From: Candidatus Izemoplasmatales bacterium
Lineage (GTDB): Bacteria > Bacillota_I > Bacilli_A > Izemoplasmatales > Hujiaoplasmataceae
Assembly (NCBI GenBank): GCA_041649275.1
Contig: JBAZNL010000009.1
Coordinates: 1 to 60,272, forward strand
DNA: 60,272 nt
Direction of reading: 5' to 3'
Position 1 is the first letter of the stretch. The number at the start of each line of letters is the position of its first letter. The position numbers and the translations under genes are program-made. The notes beneath the pieces were generated by a model. That model was not told where the DNA came from and ran no database searches. It worked only from the letters and a program-made list of their open reading frames with translations. This document shows, in pieces, positions 52,265-59,752 of this stretch.

Positions 52265-53464
52265 TCATTGATCCTTGTTCTTGAAATGCAGGATGTGGCC
52301 CATCTTCTCCTGCTTCGTGCGCATGTAGAACTCGTTCTTCTCGTTGTGGTTGAGTTGGATCGGAACGCGGTTGACGATCTCGATCCCATACCCGGAGAGT
52401 CCGCGGATCTTGAGCGGATTGTTCGTCATCAGCCTGATCTTCTTCACGCCGAGGGCGGAAAGCATCTCGGCGCCGATGCCGTAGTCGCGCAGATCGTCGG
52501 GAAACCCGAGGGCGAGGTTGGCTTCGACCGTGTCCATTCCGCCGTCCTGCAGGGCGTAGGCGCGGATCTTGTTCACGAGCCCGATGCCGCGGCCTTCCTG
52601 ACGCAGGTAGAGGATGACGCCGCGACCGGCCTTCTCGATCCGGCGCATCGCCGTGTGCAGCTGTTCGCCGCAGTCGCAGCGCTTCGATCCGAAGGAATCG
52701 CCGGTGAGGCATTCCGAATGGACGCGCACGAGCGTGGCGCCTTCAAGGGCGACATCGCCCTTGACGAGCGCGACGTGATGCTCGCCGGTCAACCGGTTGA
52801 CGAATCCGACCATCTCGAACTCGCCGTACTTCGTCGGCATCTTCGCGGAAGCGACGCGCTCGACGAGCACCGTCGAGAGGCGGCGGTGGCGGATCAGGTC
52901 GGCGATCGCGAGGACCGCGTGGGATTCGGGCGTCGCCTCGAGTTCCGCGAGCGTGAGCGGGCGACCGTCGGAATCGACCATGTCGTAGAGCAGGCCGACG
53001 GCCGGCTTGCCGGCGAGGACGCAAAGGTCGACGATCGCCTCGGCGGGCGCTGCCCGGCGGAGGACGCCGCCGTTGCGCGCGGCGACGACCTGGAACTCGC
53101 CGCCCGTCAAGAAGCGGTCGGGTCCGGCTCCGGATGCGAGCAGGGATCCGATCAGCGCGCCGAAGCGATCGGCGGCGGAAGGTCCGCCGGTATCGCGGGC
53201 GGAGAGGTTCACGACGTCCTGGTCGTATTCGAGCGCGGCGTTCTTGCGGACGCCGGTGAGGGTGCCATAGGTGTCATAGCCAATCACGACCGACGGCATC
53301 GTCCTGAACGGGCAGAACGCGCCGACGCAGCCGTGCGCGTCGGACGCCGCGGCGATGGCCGCGAAATGGCAGGTGTCTTCGGGCGCATGCTCGTCCGTAA
53401 GGACGATGCGCTCGCCCCGTTCGAGGAGCGCGAGGGCTTCTTCAACTTGGATGCGCTGGATCAT
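52265..53464 (-). CDS. ribA: GTP cyclohydrolase II with degenerate RibB-like N-terminus
   Basis: 399 residues from ATG 53464; the ATG at 53470 is too close to the AAGGAG site. The C-terminal half (from about 200) is a standard RibA: zinc site HSECLTGDSFGSKRCDCGEQL, LRQEGRGIGL, and the GTP-binding and catalytic tract. The N-terminal half follows the RibB fold (SARDTGGPSAADRF, GGVLRRAAPAEAIVDL) but has lost the acidic RENEGD site (here LTDEHAPEDTCHF), the His of GHTEA and the Glu of CEI. Dihydroxybutanone phosphate synthesis is therefore unlikely, and the real output is probably the RibA product. Confidence 0.85.
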   Translation of the reverse strand: MIQRIQVEEALALLERGERIVLTDEHAPEDTCHFAAIAAASDAHGCVGAFCPFRTMPSVVIGYDTYGTLTGVRKNAALEYDQDVVNLSARDTGGPSAADRFGALIGSLLASGAGPDRFLTGGEFQVVAARNGGVLRRAAPAEAIVDLCVLAGKPAVGLLYDMVDSDGRPLTLAELEATPESHAVLAIADLIRHRRLSTVLVERVASAKMPTKYGEFEMVGFVNRLTGEHHVALVKGDVALEGATLVRVHSECLTGDSFGSKRCDCGEQLHTAMRRIEKAGRGVILYLRQEGRGIGLVNKIRAYALQDGGMDTVEANLALGFPDDLRDYGIGAEMLSALGVKKIRLMTNNPLKIRGLSGYGIEIVNRVPIQLNHNEKNEFYMRTKQEKMGHILHFKNKDQ

Positions 53465-53479
53465 GGTCATGTCTCCTTT

Positions 53480-54199
53480 TCAAGCGCGCTCGCCCGCATC
53501 CGCGGGAAGGGCTTCGATGATGATGTCGTTTCCGGCGTCCATGCGGTCGACGAACCGGAGCCGGACGGATTCGGCGAGGGTCGCGAATCCGTTTCCGGCG
53601 ACCGCCGTCCTGGCGGTCGCGCCACCGATGATGAGGGGTGCGACGGTGACGAAGACGCGGTCGAACAGCCGGTTTCCGAGGAACGCGAAATGGATCGAGG
53701 CGCCGCCCTCGACGAGGATCGATCCGATGCCCGCCGCCTTCAGAAGGCGGATCGCCCGGCGCAATCCTTCAGGATCGTGCGGGTCGGGGACCGCGACCAC
53801 GACGGCGCCGAGACGTTCGAGCGCGGCGCGGCGTACGGGATCGGCGTCTTCGCGGCAGACGAGGATCGTCTTCGCCGGCGAAGCCGCGTGCAGGACGGGC
53901 TCGTCGAGCGGAATCCGGAGGGTGGAGTCGAGGATGACGCGGTGCGGATCGCGACCGCCGCCCTCGGGCAGCCTCGCCGTCAGCCGCGGATGGTCGGCGA
54001 GGATCGTGTTGATGCCGACGAGGATGGCGTCATGGGCGTCGCGCAGGCGATGGACGAAGGCGAGCGACTCCGGCCCGGAAATGTATTTCGAATCGCCGGT
54101 CCGGGTCGCGATCTTGCCGTCGAGGGACATCGCGAAGCTGATTGTGACGTACGGCAGGTCGGATCCGAGACGAGAAGACCCGGACGGTGCGACCTTCAA
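53480..54199 (-). CDS. RibD C-terminal-type pyrimidine reductase, without deaminase domain
   Basis: 239 residues from TTG 54199, three bases after the PfkB stop; a weak site is present, so coupling is likely. The DHFR-like reductase fold shows YVTISFAMSLDGKIAT, GDSKYISG, DAILVGINTILADHP and ILVEGGASIH, as in RibD reductase domains and archaeal Arfc. Normal bacterial RibD carries an N-terminal zinc deaminase, and this gene has none. It lies 15 bp upstream of the ribA-like gene, so both act on GTP-derived diaminopyrimidines. Confidence 0.85.
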   Translation of the reverse strand: MKVAPSGSSRLGSDLPYVTISFAMSLDGKIATRTGDSKYISGPESLAFVHRLRDAHDAILVGINTILADHPRLTARLPEGGGRDPHRVILDSTLRIPLDEPVLHAASPAKTILVCREDADPVRRAALERLGAVVVAVPDPHDPEGLRRAIRLLKAAGIGSILVEGGASIHFAFLGNRLFDRVFVTVAPLIIGGATARTAVAGNGFATLAESVRLRFVDRMDAGNDIIIEALPADAGERA

Positions 54200-54202
54200 G
54201 GT

Positions 54203-55330
54203 TCAGACCGCGTCCGCCGCCCAGGCCTCGACGAAACCGACGAGTTCGGCGAAATCGGGACTCTTGGCGTTGCGGACGTAGAAGCCGCTCGTCGCCATGC
54301 CGGTGAGGAGCGCCTGTTCCGGCTCGAGGCCGAGCAGGAGGCCGAGGACGTAGCCGGCGTTGAAGTTGTCGCCGGCGCCGGTCGTGAGTTTCGGCTTGGC
54401 GCAGAACGGCCCCATCGCCTCGGCGTAGACGCCGTCGACGACGGTGGCGGAGCGATCGACCGGATGGACGACGACGGCGTCGACGCCGAGCCGGCGGTAG
54501 AGCGCCTCGGTGACGTCCCTGAGCGAGGGACCCATCTTCGCGAGATCGTCTTTCGGGAAGAGCCCGAGGACGCCTGCGACGTCGTAGGCTTCCTTCTTGT
54601 TGAGACCGAGGGCGACGCGGAAGCGGATCCGGAATTCCTTCAGGAGGTCGAGGGCTTCGACGATCTCCCCGTGCTCGCGCTTCTCGGGATCGGCGATGTC
54701 GACGAAGAAGAGCGGCCGCGCCGCCTTCTTGGGGGTCTTCGGGAGGATGTTCGCAAGGAGTTTCCGCCACAGGTCGGTCATCGCCGGAAGCATCGACCAG
54801 TTGACCGAGGCGAAGAGGTCGACTTCGGAGAGAAGACGCACCAGTTCGGCCTCGCCGACGACGTCGAGGAGGCGCTCGTAGGTGACGTCCTTCATCGAGT
54901 TCATCTTCCCGAGGAGGAGCTTGCCGTCGAGGAATTCGAGCGCGTCGGTGTGGCCGGCGTCCGCGATCGTCGTGAGCCTGACGTTCTCCGGCATGCGGAA
55001 GACGTCGTGCGGGACCGGTTCGCCGAGGGCGCCGACGTACGCGATCGACGATCCGTGGCGCGCGAGCGCGTTGCACATGATCGGTCCGTTCCCGCCGATT
55101 TTGCGGGCGACGGGCACGAGTTCGATGTTGGTGGAAAGGCCGCTCGCCTTGGCGATGCGGGCGGCGAAGCGCTCGATCGTCTCGATCCGCGTGAACGAAT
55201 CGGGCGAGAGGCGCTTGTCGACGGGGTGGATGATCTCGTCGACGAAACCGTCGAAGCCGAGAACCATCTTCAGACGTTCGGGATGCTGGGGCTTGAGGCG
55301 TTCCGCGAGGATCTTTCTCTTCTGGTCCAT
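54203..55330 (-). CDS. PfkB-family sugar/nucleoside kinase
   Basis: 375 residues. The N-terminus (GFDGFVDEIIHPVDKR) and RKIGGNGPIMCNALAR are the substrate-binding part of PfkB kinases. The C-terminal GAGDNFNAGYVLGLLLG carries the catalytic Asp and anion hole. The phosphoryl acceptor is unknown. The SD-like GGAAGGAG at about 55357-55364 is more than 25 bases from the ATG; a dyad CCGGACC-GG-GGTCCGG (55340-55355) lies between them and could bring them close. It heads the pfkB-reductase-ribA unit. Confidence 0.87.
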   Translation of the reverse strand: MDQKRKILAERLKPQHPERLKMVLGFDGFVDEIIHPVDKRLSPDSFTRIETIERFAARIAKASGLSTNIELVPVARKIGGNGPIMCNALARHGSSIAYVGALGEPVPHDVFRMPENVRLTTIADAGHTDALEFLDGKLLLGKMNSMKDVTYERLLDVVGEAELVRLLSEVDLFASVNWSMLPAMTDLWRKLLANILPKTPKKAARPLFFVDIADPEKREHGEIVEALDLLKEFRIRFRVALGLNKKEAYDVAGVLGLFPKDDLAKMGPSLRDVTEALYRRLGVDAVVVHPVDRSATVVDGVYAEAMGPFCAKPKLTTGAGDNFNAGYVLGLLLGLEPEQALLTGMATSGFYVRNAKSPDFAELVGFVEAWAADAV

Positions 55331-55391
55331 GTCATGTTTCCGGACCGGGGTCCGGATCTCCTTCCATTATGCTTCGCTGCTTGATTTCGAA

Positions 55392-55721
55392 TCAGACTTC
55401 GATGAAGACGTTGCCGTCCTCGACGACGGCGGGGTATGTGCGGACGCTCCGGTCGAGCGGTCCGAGCTTGAGAAAATCGGCCTTGACGCCGTTTGCGACG
55501 AGACCGGTGCGGACGTCGATCTCAAGACCGTGCTCCTTGCAGCGGATCACGCCGTCCTCGTATCGACCGCCCGAGAGCGGGAACCCCATGTGGGGGCACT
55601 TGTCGGCGATCGCGCAAGGCCGGCCGTCGGCGACGGCGACCAGAACGAAACGCGTTCCCGCCTGGAAACGCACTTTCTTCCGTTCGAGCAGCGCATTCCA
55701 AGAACAGACCTGATAACGCAT
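55392..55721 (-). CDS. Rieske [2Fe-2S] ferredoxin-like protein
   Basis: 109 residues from ATG 55721, with GGAGGCAT upstream. The cluster ligands are CPHMGFPL (C-X-H) and CKEHGLEI (C-X2-H), with the usual spacing. The small size and lack of a membrane anchor match NirD-like or dioxygenase ferredoxins. It carries single electrons. The partner is not in the window. Confidence 0.92.
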   Translation of the reverse strand: MRYQVCSWNALLERKKVRFQAGTRFVLVAVADGRPCAIADKCPHMGFPLSGGRYEDGVIRCKEHGLEIDVRTGLVANGVKADFLKLGPLDRSVRTYPAVVEDGNVFIEV

Positions 55722-55887
55722 GGGATGCCTCCGTCGTGTCCCCTGGGGCACAAAACCATCATATCATCATTCGCGCGAATTGACAACCGCCCGGCCTCGA
55801 AAAGCGTCGTCCCGTTCCGGCCGGGTCGTTTTTGAAGGGCGAACAATCGTTCAGTTATTTTTTTTTGCGTTTCCCCGTGTAAAATCG
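55722..55887. other. intergenic stretch without a gene
   Basis: It holds the divergent upstream region of the Rieske gene and ends in an A/T-rich patch (TTATTTTTTTTTTGCG) just before the riboswitch promoter. No open frame or structure stands out. Confidence 0.6.
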
Positions 55888-55916
55888 TTGACAGCCGAAA
55901 AAGGGTATGATAAAAT
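55888..55916 (+). promoter_or_regulatory. promoter of the tandem-riboswitch operon
   Basis: TTGACA (55888-55893), a 17-base spacer, TAAAAT (55911-55916). An A/T run lies just upstream and could act as an UP element. Transcription would start near 55923. Confidence 0.8.
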
Positions 55917-55939
55917 GATTGCAGAAATGAAAAATCCAT

Positions 55940-56039
55940 CGTGAAATGAGCCTAACCCGGAGCGATCCGGCGACGGAAAGCTATAGGGTCTCCCAGAAGA
56001 CAGCCAGTTGCCATGAGAATGTGCGATCGGCTGTTTTTC
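55940..56039 (+). promoter_or_regulatory. GEMM-I-like riboswitch 1 with overlapping terminator
   Basis: The P2 stem CCGGA-GCGA-TCCGG (55957-55970) has a GNRA loop. It is followed by CGACGGAAAGC, close to the GACGCAAAGC of cyclic di-GMP-I aptamers, then TATAGGG and a GTCT/AGAC stem and AGCCAGTTGCC. The last part, ACAGCCAGTTGC (56000-56011), pairs with GCGATCGGCTGT (56023-56034) to form a terminator followed by TTTTT. Aptamer folding and terminator are mutually exclusive, so ligand should switch transcription on. Class is inferred from memory of the consensus; the C-to-G change leaves ligand identity open. Confidence 0.72.
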
Positions 56040-56059
56040 ATTTTCACGGATTCGAAAAG

Positions 56060-56163
56060 ACAACCATGTTCCCGCTAAAACCGGAGCGATCCGGCGACGG
56101 AAAGCTATAGGGTCTCTTCCGAGACAGCCAGTTGCCGCACTATGCGCAACCGGCTGTTTTTTT
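56060..56163 (+). promoter_or_regulatory. GEMM-I-like riboswitch 2 with overlapping terminator
   Basis: The same core is at 56081-56105, with P2 CCGGA-GCGA-TCCGG (56081-56094), GACGGAAAGCTATAGGG, a longer GTCTC/GAGAC stem and AGCCAGTTGCC. ACAGCCAGTTGC (56124-56135) pairs with GCAACCGGCTGT (56146-56157) with one mismatch, followed by T6: a strong terminator sharing the aptamer strand. It lies in tandem, about 120 bases after copy 1, and precedes the first secreted-protein gene by about 90 bases. Confidence 0.72.
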
Positions 56164-56252
56164 ATGGTCCGACGACGTTTGCTCGAAGGGACGGACCGAT
56201 GCGTCGGACGGCCATTCCAGACATAGACAAGACATTCCCAGGAGGAACGTAC

Positions 56253-56741
56253 ATGTTCAAGAAAATCGTTATCGCCATCGCCCTGCTCTTCGTCGTCGGC
56301 GGCTCCAGCCTCGCCTACGCCTGGTGGGACAGCCTCGACAAGACCCAGAGCGAAACGCTCTCGATCGGCCAGGGCGTCACGCTGCGCGTCGCCGCCGTCG
56401 CCACCGCCCCCGCCGGCAAGGTGCTCGTCCCCGCGGACGCCGTCCTCAAGGCGGACGACGTCACCTCAATCGTGCTCACGTACAACGTCGATCTCGACCT
56501 CGCCGTCGTCGACCCGCTCGACCTGAGCGTCACCGCCTCGAACGTGCAGATCGGCGGCAGCACCGCGAACGCCTCGCTCGTCAACATCGCCATCAGCCAG
56601 TCCTCGGCCACCGTCAACGACGCCGACGTGCTCGTCACCGTGACCGTGACCCTCTCCCAGCCGGCCGACTTCGCGACCTACGTCGCCGTCATCAACAAGA
56701 CGATCTCCTTCGACCTGCTGTTCGCCGCCAGCCAGAACTGA
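56253..56741 (+). CDS. SipW-dependent secreted protein, fibre-like family member 1
   Basis: 162 residues from ATG 56253, with GGAGG upstream. The signal region is MFKKIVIAIALLFVVGGSS then LAYAWWD, the SipW-dependent type in which cleavage lies before an aromatic/acidic tract. The mature part starts LDKTQSETLSIGQG and has a motif shared by three paralogues here: GKVLVPADAVLKADDVTSIVLTYNV. The rest is beta-rich and cysteine-free. Like TasA/camelysin-type substrates it may polymerise, but it is not clearly homologous to TasA. It is the first gene under the tandem riboswitches. Confidence 0.8.
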   Translation: MFKKIVIAIALLFVVGGSSLAYAWWDSLDKTQSETLSIGQGVTLRVAAVATAPAGKVLVPADAVLKADDVTSIVLTYNVDLDLAVVDPLDLSVTASNVQIGGSTANASLVNIAISQSSATVNDADVLVTVTVTLSQPADFATYVAVINKTISFDLLFAASQN

Positions 56742-56874
56742 TCCTCCCGTTTCTTTCCGCGTAACCGCACCAAGGCGGCATCGCGTTCCCCGTCCCTCCC
56801 GTCGTCGAAACCGACCCGCGCATCTCCCGAACCCCGTTGAAACAAAAAAAAATAAAAAAAGGAGAAACAAAATC
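56742..56874 (+). other. intercistronic spacer, 133 bp
   Basis: No frame with a ribosome site, and no strong hairpin with a T tract. It ends in a long A run (AAACAAAAAAAAATAAAAAAAGG) that forms the ribosome site for the next gene. Confidence 0.6.
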
Positions 56875-57459
56875 ATGAAAAAGACCCTCGTCATCGCCAT
56901 CATCGCCCTCGCCCTCCTCGGCACCTCCATCGGCGCCTACGCCTGGTGGGACAACCTCCAGCAGACCCGCTCCAACGACCTCACGATCGGCTACGGCGTC
57001 CGCCTCGTCGTCGACGGCAAGGTCGAAGACGTCCGCCAGCTCGTTCCCGCCGGCTCGTTCTACGCCGCCTACCAGGAAGACTACACCACCTCCTACCAGA
57101 TCGTCTACACGCTCTCGCTTGAGGAACCGCTCAAGGACGGCATGACCGCCGACCTGAACGTCGACCTGACCTCCTTCGTGCTCGGCACCTACGCCGACGG
57201 CTACAACAACGTCGCTTCGCCGATTTCGATCGACGTCAACGGCCTCGGTCTGAGCGCCACCGGCGAATGGAACGTCGAAGACGCCTTCACCTTTGGTGAC
57301 AACGAAGTCACCGTCACCGTCACGATCACGCTCGCCGACAACGGCGCCGACTTCGCGTCCGACTACGCCGCGATCAAAGGCCAGACCCCGACGTTCGACC
57401 TCGGCTTCACCGTCGTCAACACGTCGTCCTCCGTCGCTCCCGCCAACCCGCTCCAGTAA
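56875..57459 (+). CDS. SipW-dependent secreted protein, fibre-like family member 2
   Basis: 194 residues. The signal region is KKTLVIAIIALALLGTS then IGAYAWWDNLQQT, nearly the same tract as member 1. The mature part has DLTIGYGVRLVVDG and RQLVPAGSFYA, related to the shared motif of member 1, then acidic beta-rich sequence (DLNVDLTSFVLG, EVTVTVTITLADNG). No cysteine is in the mature part. It has the strongest ribosome site of the operon (AAAGGAG in an A-rich leader), so it may be the most abundant subunit. A hairpin follows. Confidence 0.8.
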   Translation: MKKTLVIAIIALALLGTSIGAYAWWDNLQQTRSNDLTIGYGVRLVVDGKVEDVRQLVPAGSFYAAYQEDYTTSYQIVYTLSLEEPLKDGMTADLNVDLTSFVLGTYADGYNNVASPISIDVNGLGLSATGEWNVEDAFTFGDNEVTVTVTITLADNGADFASDYAAIKGQTPTFDLGFTVVNTSSSVAPANPLQ

Positions 57460-57474
57460 GCCGCATCCCATCCC

Positions 57475-57503
57475 AAGCCGGGTTTCATCCGCCCGGCTTT
57501 CGT
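57475..57503 (+). terminator. intercistronic hairpin, possible attenuator
   Basis: AAGCCGGG (57475-57482) pairs with CCCGGCTT (57492-57499), followed by TCGTGC, which is a poor T tract. It may stop part of the transcripts after the second secreted-protein gene or protect the 3' end of the upstream message. Confidence 0.5.
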
Positions 57504-57537
57504 GCGGTTCTCCCGCGCGTGAGAAAGGAGCCTCCCC

Positions 57538-58101
57538 ATGCAGCAATACGCCGAAGGATTCGTGAACGCCGTCGCCGGGCATCGGTCGAAGCGCTGGCTG
57601 GTCCTCGCCGTCCTCCTGTTCCTCAGCTCCGCGAGCGGCATCGCCTATTCCCTCTGGGACATCTCCCGGGCGGAGGTCGACCCGACCATCGACATCGGCG
57701 TCGGCACCGTCCTCACCGTCTCCGAGACGATCGACCCCGCCGACGGCACGACCCTGATCCCGTACGGCGCGTTCAAGGGCCCCGGGGACGTCGACGAATG
57801 CGTCTTCGTCTACCGCGTCTCCCTGAACAAGCCCGGGCGGCTCGTCGTCGCCGTGACCCAGATCCTCGTCGGCGGCGTCCCCGACGCCGGCATCGTCGAG
57901 ACCGCCGTCTACGGCGATGCGGGCGATGATGGCACGACGCCGTTCGCGATTGTCCTCTCCGAGGATGGCGACGCCTACGTCGCCACGATCCGCCTCCGCG
58001 TCCGGCTCTCGGACAAGGCGACGGACGCGGAGTACCTCGCCATCCAGGGCCGGCCGATCCGGCTGACCCTCAGCTTCACCGCCGAATCGCTCGTCAGCTG
58101 A
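57538..58101 (+). CDS. SipW-dependent secreted protein, fibre-like family member 3
   Basis: 187 residues. A longer, hydrophilic N-terminus (MQQYAEGFVNAVAGHRSKR) precedes the hydrophobic segment WLVLAVLLFLSSAS and GIAYSLWDIS, the same Y-x-x-W-D tract as the others. The shared motif reads GTTLIPYGAFKGPGDVDECVFVYRVSL. One Cys is present in the mature part, where members 1 and 2 have none. It lies 18 bp before sipW and has an AAAGGAG site. Confidence 0.78.
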   Translation: MQQYAEGFVNAVAGHRSKRWLVLAVLLFLSSASGIAYSLWDISRAEVDPTIDIGVGTVLTVSETIDPADGTTLIPYGAFKGPGDVDECVFVYRVSLNKPGRLVVAVTQILVGGVPDAGIVETAVYGDAGDDGTTPFAIVLSEDGDAYVATIRLRVRLSDKATDAEYLAIQGRPIRLTLSFTAESLVS

Positions 58102-58118
58102 GCGGGAAAGGACGAACC

Positions 58119-58670
58119 ATGAAAACCAACGACAACCCGTCGAAAAAGCCGATCGATCCCAGGATCCTCGGCTGGATCCGCTTCCTGGTCGCGGTCGCGC
58201 TCGTCCTCGGCCTCGGATACGTCCTCTTCAACCGCGTCCCCTACTTCTCGCGCATGCGCCATTACGTGATCGTCACCGGCTCGATGGAACCGGTGATCTC
58301 CGTCGGTGACGTCGTCGTCGTCGACCGAAGCGTCGATCTCGCCGACCTCGAAGTCGGCGACGTGATCGCCTTCCGCGTCGAAGTTGGCGGAAACGAGGCG
58401 GTCGTGGTCCACTACGTCGCCGCCGTCCAGGTCGACGGCGAAGGCGTCCGCACCTTCCGCACCAAGCCGGAAGTGAGCGACGAATGGGACGACTGGACGC
58501 TGTCCGAAGACGACGTCGTCGGCCGGCTCCTGTTCATCGTCCCGGTCGTCGGACGGGCGCTCCTCTTCCTCGAGTCCCCCGTCGGGAAGATCGTCGTCGT
58601 GGCCGACATCGCGATCCTGTCGCTCCTGTTCGATTCCCTCTCCAAGAAAAAACGCAAGGCCAAGGCCTGA
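58119..58670 (+). CDS. sipW: SipW-type signal peptidase I (ER type, S26B)
   Basis: 183 residues. An N-terminal membrane segment (about 20-38) precedes the catalytic Ser in YVIVTGSMEPVISVGDVVVV. The catalytic His is in VVVHYVAAVQ, the Ser-His dyad of the ER/SipW type rather than Ser-Lys. GRLLFIVPVVGRALLFLESP and a second membrane segment end the protein. SipW releases TasA-type substrates with the YxxWD-like cleavage region, and the four secreted proteins around it fit that role. It starts 18 bp after the preceding gene. Confidence 0.92.
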   Translation: MKTNDNPSKKPIDPRILGWIRFLVAVALVLGLGYVLFNRVPYFSRMRHYVIVTGSMEPVISVGDVVVVDRSVDLADLEVGDVIAFRVEVGGNEAVVVHYVAAVQVDGEGVRTFRTKPEVSDEWDDWTLSEDDVVGRLLFIVPVVGRALLFLESPVGKIVVVADIAILSLLFDSLSKKKRKAKA

Positions 58671-58698
58671 CCGATCGTCGGGCGAAAGGAGGAATATC

Positions 58699-59652
58699 AT
58701 GGAAACGACCCTGAAACGCATCCTGATCGTCGTCATGACGTTCCTTTCGATCGCCGTCGGCGCACGGTCGAACGTCGCGTACTCCTACCACGACGACCTC
58801 GACGAGACCGTCGCCGGGACCGTCAACGTCGGGAAGTGGTCCTTCGGATCCCCCTACGAATACCTCGACTACTACGTCGCCGACCGCTTCATGTCCTTCT
58901 ACGGGGTCGCGTCGCTTGCGGACCTCTACGCCGACGCCGACTTCCAGACCCTGATGGACGCCGTGTCGAAGACGAGCACCGGGTCGAGCACGTACACCGG
59001 CGGGACCTACGTCATGACCGACGTCGAGATCGAGGGCGTCCTCTGGGACATCGAGGGCATCCGCGTCACCACGTCGAACAACATGTCGCTCGGCTTCCTC
59101 CGCCAGATCGACCGCACGACGAATGGCGGCACGCCGGTCCACCGGCTTCTGCCGCCGGTCGCGACGGACCCGCTCCCCTACGCCGAGTACAGTTTCTTCT
59201 CGGCCTACGACATCGAGAACGCGCGGACCTCGAACACCTACGGCTTCCGGCTCGACAACGAGGTGCGCATGACCACCGCCGCCCCCGTCGCCGGGTTCAC
59301 CGGCCTGTCGTTCTACGCGATCCGCGGGCTTCGCATCTCGTCGTCCGAACAACTCGCCACGAACCGCACCTTCTATGTCCAAATCAGCACCAACGGCACG
59401 ACCTGGTCGGCCGTCGGCACCACGAAGACGCTCGCCCAGCTCTCGACCGGCGACGTCTACGTGAGCGGCACGACCCGCTCCGCCAACTTCACCCTCTACA
59501 CCTTCAACCTGACCTCGACGCAGATCGCGAACATGCCCGCCGCCGGCTACTACGTCCGTCTCTTCTTCGACGGCGGCGTCTCCGGGAACAACACGAGGGG
59601 AGTGCGCTCGCGCATGGTCGTGGACGACTTCGCCGTCCTCACGAATTCCTGA
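58699..59652 (+). CDS. large SipW-dependent secreted protein, jelly-roll-like C-terminus
   Basis: 317 residues. The signal region is LKRILIVVMTFLSIAVGA then VAYSYHDDLDETVAGTVNVGKW, resembling the SipW-type cleavage tract (YxxxxDxxxxxxGTxxxGxW). The following part has YVADRFMSFYGVASLADLYAD. The C-terminal about 130 residues (GFTGLSFYAIRGLRIS, RTFYVQISTNGTTW, YYVRLFFDGG, RMVVDDF) look like a galactose-binding or laminin-G-type beta-sandwich. It may be an adhesin carried by the fibre. The gene has an AAAGGAGG site and is last before a terminator. Confidence 0.75.
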   Translation: METTLKRILIVVMTFLSIAVGARSNVAYSYHDDLDETVAGTVNVGKWSFGSPYEYLDYYVADRFMSFYGVASLADLYADADFQTLMDAVSKTSTGSSTYTGGTYVMTDVEIEGVLWDIEGIRVTTSNNMSLGFLRQIDRTTNGGTPVHRLLPPVATDPLPYAEYSFFSAYDIENARTSNTYGFRLDNEVRMTTAAPVAGFTGLSFYAIRGLRISSSEQLATNRTFYVQISTNGTTWSAVGTTKTLAQLSTGDVYVSGTTRSANFTLYTFNLTSTQIANMPAAGYYVRLFFDGGVSGNNTRGVRSRMVVDDFAVLTNS

Positions 59653-59654
59653 AG

Positions 59655-59679
59655 CGACTCGAATCGAGTCGTTTTTTTT
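59655..59679 (+). terminator. intrinsic terminator
   Basis: CGACTCG (59655-59661), loop AAT, CGAGTCG (59665-59671), then T8. Ends the sipW operon. Confidence 0.88.
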
Positions 59680-59720
59680 CTTCGCCTTCGCGACATCGGG
59701 AGGAAGTTTTTTCGAATCGC

Positions 59721-59748
59721 TTGCTTTTCCTCTGAATTATGATAGAGT
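59721..59748 (+). promoter_or_regulatory. probable promoter of the third riboswitch unit
   Basis: TTGCTT at 59721-59726, with TATGAT at 59738-59743 or TAGAGT at 59743-59748 as -10; spacing to the latter is 16. Weak but the only candidate before the aptamer. Confidence 0.4.
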
Positions 59749-59752
59749 AGAG

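Noticed and set aside
52268..55384. Plus-strand open frame of over 1000 codons antisense to ribA, reductase and pfkB
   Set aside because: Same antisense artefact. Low-complexity acidic translation, no ribosome site, and the minus-strand genes are well conserved.
55945..56163. Two similar structured leaders considered as attenuators of a T-box or other riboswitch class
   Set aside because: No T-box sequence, specifier loop or leader peptide. The GNRA-capped stem, GACGNAAAGC and GTTGCC landmarks fit GEMM-I better.
56253..57459. Classical TasA or camelysin assignment for the secreted proteins
   Set aside because: They share the SipW-type signal but not the recognisable TasA body motifs, so only SipW dependence is claimed.
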